This document shows, piece by piece, positions 7,334-8,529 of a stretch of 8,529 nt of DNA. Source of the stretch: Alphaproteobacteria bacterium (GTDB lineage Bacteria > Pseudomonadota > Alphaproteobacteria > Rhizobiales > Aestuariivirgaceae); the NCBI GenBank assembly GCA_005884715.1, contig VAZZ01000439.1, positions 7,692-16,220 of the forward strand, read 5' to 3'. The notes below the pieces were generated by a model that worked only from the letters and a program-made list of their open reading frames with translations, had not been told where the DNA came from and searched no databases. The translations under genes were made by a program, and so were the position numbers. Position 1 is the first letter of the stretch. Every line of letters starts with the position of its first letter.

Positions 7334-7363
7334 CTTACATGTTGGCAATGTGACCAGTAGCAA
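7334..7363 (-). promoter_or_regulatory. Candidate promoter of the marR-adaptor-RND operon
   Basis: On the minus strand, TTGCTA (7363-7358) and TGTAAG (7339-7334) are spaced by 18 nt, each matching 4 of 6 sigma-70 consensus bases. The pair lies just downstream of the petC terminator and would start transcription near 7327, giving a leader of about 55 nt that contains the inverted repeat. The -10 overlaps a GCTTAC motif shared with that repeat, and a direct repeat TGGCAAT (7324-7330, 7343-7349) sits nearby. The assignment rests on pattern only. Confidence 0.35.
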
Positions 7364-7365
7364 AA

Positions 7366-7396
7366 GAAAATGGCCGGGAAATTCCCGGCCATTTTC
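7366..7396 (-). terminator. Palindromic intrinsic terminator after petC
   Basis: GAAAATGGCCGGGAA (7366-7380) and TTCCCGGCCATTTTC (7382-7396) are perfect 15-nt complements around a single A at 7381. In RNA this gives a stem of about 13 bp with a GC-rich core and a short AU loop. On the minus strand the stem begins 18 nt after the petC stop and ends in UUUUC followed by UUUUG, a fitting U-rich tail. The symmetry would let it work in both directions, though no plus-strand gene reaches it here. Confidence 0.85.
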
Positions 7397-7414
7397 TGTC
7401 CACCCTCTGAACGT

Positions 7415-8233
7415 TCAGTGCTCGACCTTCGCCCAGATTTTCTGCTTCACGAAATAAAGCAGCACGGCGAGGACCGCGAGATAGATGACGGTCGCAAAGC
7501 CCATGGATTTGCGCTCTTCCATCTTGGGCTCGGCCGTCCATGCCAGGAAGGCCGAAACATCGCGCGCCATGTCATCGACCTTATCCGGTGCTCCGTCATC
7601 GAAGGTCACCTGGCCGTCGCTGAGCGGTGGCGGCATTCCGATCCACGGTCCATTGGCGAAATAGGGATTGTAGTGCTTGCCGGGCGGCGCTTCCTTGGCG
7701 ATTTCCGCCGGCGCCTCTTCATAGCCGGTCAGCACGGAATAGACATAATCCGGCCCGCCGATGCCATTGATGAGCTGGTTGAACGTACCGGTCCAGCCGG
7801 CCCGCGCCTTGGTGATGAGGGAAAGATCGGGCGGTAGGGCGCCGCCATTGGCATTGCGTGCCGCCTGCTCATTGGCGAAGGGCGAGGGGAAGCGGTCTGA
7901 CGGCAAGCCCGGGCGATCCAACATTTCCCCATCATCGCCAGGTCCGTCCTTCACGGTGAAGGTCGCGGCAAGCGCCTTGACCTGCGCTTCGGAGAAGCCG
8001 GGTCCGCCCTGATCGGCAAGATTGCGGAAGGAGAGAAGGTGCATCGAATGGCAGGTCGAGCAGACTTCCTTATAGACCTTGTAGCCGCGCTGCAGCTGGC
8101 CCTTGTCGAAATGTCCGAACGGCCCTTCGAAGGAATACGAGATATCTTTCGCATCCCGCTGGCCCTCGGCGGCGAAGGCCGGCACGGCAAGAAGAATGAG
8201 CGATACAGCGGCGAGTGTCTTGAAGAGTTTCAT
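7415..8233 (-). CDS. petC: Cytochrome c1 of the bc1 complex (ubiquinol-cytochrome c reductase)
   Basis: A 272-residue precursor of cytochrome c1, the membrane-anchored c-type haem subunit that passes electrons from the Rieske protein to cytochrome c on the periplasmic face. The start at 8233 gives a classic signal peptide (MKLFKTL, hydrophobic to about residue 19, AFAA/EG cleavage) and follows an AGGGA site about 7 nt upstream. The open frame runs further up to 8311, but that part overlaps the cytochrome b gene and lacks a signal sequence. The haem attachment site is CSTCH (58-62), the likely axial methionine is Met200 in WIGMPPPL, and the C-terminal anchor helix is at about 246-262 followed by a Lys-rich cytoplasmic tail. 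It lies 16 nt after the cytochrome b stop in the usual petABC (fbcFBC) order. It is a separate gene, unlike the fused fbcH of Bradyrhizobium. A strong terminator follows. Confidence 0.96.
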   Translation of the reverse strand: MKLFKTLAAVSLILLAVPAFAAEGQRDAKDISYSFEGPFGHFDKGQLQRGYKVYKEVCSTCHSMHLLSFRNLADQGGPGFSEAQVKALAATFTVKDGPGDDGEMLDRPGLPSDRFPSPFANEQAARNANGGALPPDLSLITKARAGWTGTFNQLINGIGGPDYVYSVLTGYEEAPAEIAKEAPPGKHYNPYFANGPWIGMPPPLSDGQVTFDDGAPDKVDDMARDVSAFLAWTAEPKMEERKSMGFATVIYLAVLAVLLYFVKQKIWAKVEH

Positions 8234-8249
8234 GTGTCTTTCCCTAGGA

Positions 8250-8529
8250 TCACTCGGCAAGCACGGGCTTGCCCTCGGGCAAGACAGGTTTCTTCTTGGC
8301 AAGCACGTCATCCGAGATCGATGACGGCAGCGGCTTCGGCGTTTCCAGGAGACCGAGCAGCGGCACGATCACCAGAAGATGCAGGAAATAATAGAAGGTG
8401 AGAATCCGTGAGAAGGTCACATATGAGCCTTCCGGCGGCTTGGAACCCAGGTAACCGAGTCCGACGCAGGCGGCGACGAAGAACCAGAAAAATATCTTGT
8501 AGAGCGGCCGGTAGGTTCCCGAGCGCACC
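8250..8529 (-). CDS. petB: Cytochrome b of the bc1 complex, C-terminal part (cut by window edge)
   Basis: This is the last 92 codons of cytochrome b, the di-haem membrane subunit holding both quinone sites; the rest lies beyond the right edge. The visible part starts in the conserved RSGTYRPLYK segment, followed by a transmembrane helix (about 11-27 of the visible part). A loop with PPEGSYVTFSRI precedes the last helix (about 39-60, with the aromatic run TFYYFLHLL). The haem-ligand histidines are in the missing part. The GTG at the edge is an internal valine, not a start. After the last helix comes an extension of about 30 residues with a degenerate repeat (VLAK, VLPEGK, VLAE). petC follows after 16 nt. 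The identification rests on these helices plus the adjacent petC. Confidence 0.93.
   Translation of the reverse strand, partial: VRSGTYRPLYKIFFWFFVAACVGLGYLGSKPPEGSYVTFSRILTFYYFLHLLVIVPLLGLLETPKPLPSSISDDVLAKKKPVLPEGKPVLAE

Noticed and set aside
8234..8311. Longer N-terminus for cytochrome c1
   Set aside because: It would overlap the cytochrome b gene. The extension is Pro/Arg/Cys-rich with no homology I recognise, while the ATG at 8233 gives a proper signal peptide.
1..8529. CRISPR array, tRNA, insertion sequence, toxin-antitoxin or defence genes
   Set aside because: No regularly spaced repeats, tRNA-like cloverleaf, transposase motif or small paired genes were seen on either strand. Almost all the DNA is accounted for by recognised housekeeping and efflux genes.

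Overview
The window looks like chromosomal DNA of an alphaproteobacterium, most likely of the order Hyphomicrobiales (Rhizobiales). This rests on the high GC content, a separate cytochrome b / cytochrome c1 pair next to mtnP, a small secreted DUF922 protein and a Tat-exported L,D-transpeptidase. The assignment is an inference from gene content; no rRNA or other taxonomic marker is present.

Layout, left to right. Positions 1-145 hold no gene I can support. A plus-strand gene (146-817) encodes a secreted DUF922 putative zinc protease. It ends 5 nt from the end of a convergent minus-strand gene. From there to the right edge everything lies on the minus strand, so the order below is in the direction of transcription (right to left). 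First come the 3' end of the cytochrome b gene (8529-8250, cut by the window edge) and petC for cytochrome c1 (8233-7415), closed by a strong palindromic terminator (7366-7396). Next is a MarR regulator (7273-6809), a periplasmic adaptor (6812-5652) and an MdtB/MdtC-type RND pump (5649-2539). These three are packed with a 4-nt overlap and a 2-nt gap and almost certainly form one operon. Then follow mtnP, methylthioadenosine phosphorylase (2482-1604), and the Tat-dependent L,D-transpeptidase (1503-823, TTG start).

How the genes work together. The cytochrome genes are the membrane core of the respiratory bc1 complex. The marR-adaptor-RND operon is a self-contained inner-membrane efflux module that would need an outer-membrane channel encoded elsewhere. 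The 141-nt gap upstream of marR holds the bc1 terminator, a candidate promoter, and a 9-bp inverted repeat that overlaps the marR ribosome binding site. That repeat is a candidate operator or translational control hairpin. mtnP recycles methylthioadenosine from polyamine synthesis. The L,D-transpeptidase and the DUF922 protein act in the cell envelope.

I see no tRNA, rRNA, CRISPR array, insertion sequence, phage gene or obvious new system. The most interesting points are the control region of the efflux operon, its position between petC and mtnP, and the poorly characterised DUF922 protein.
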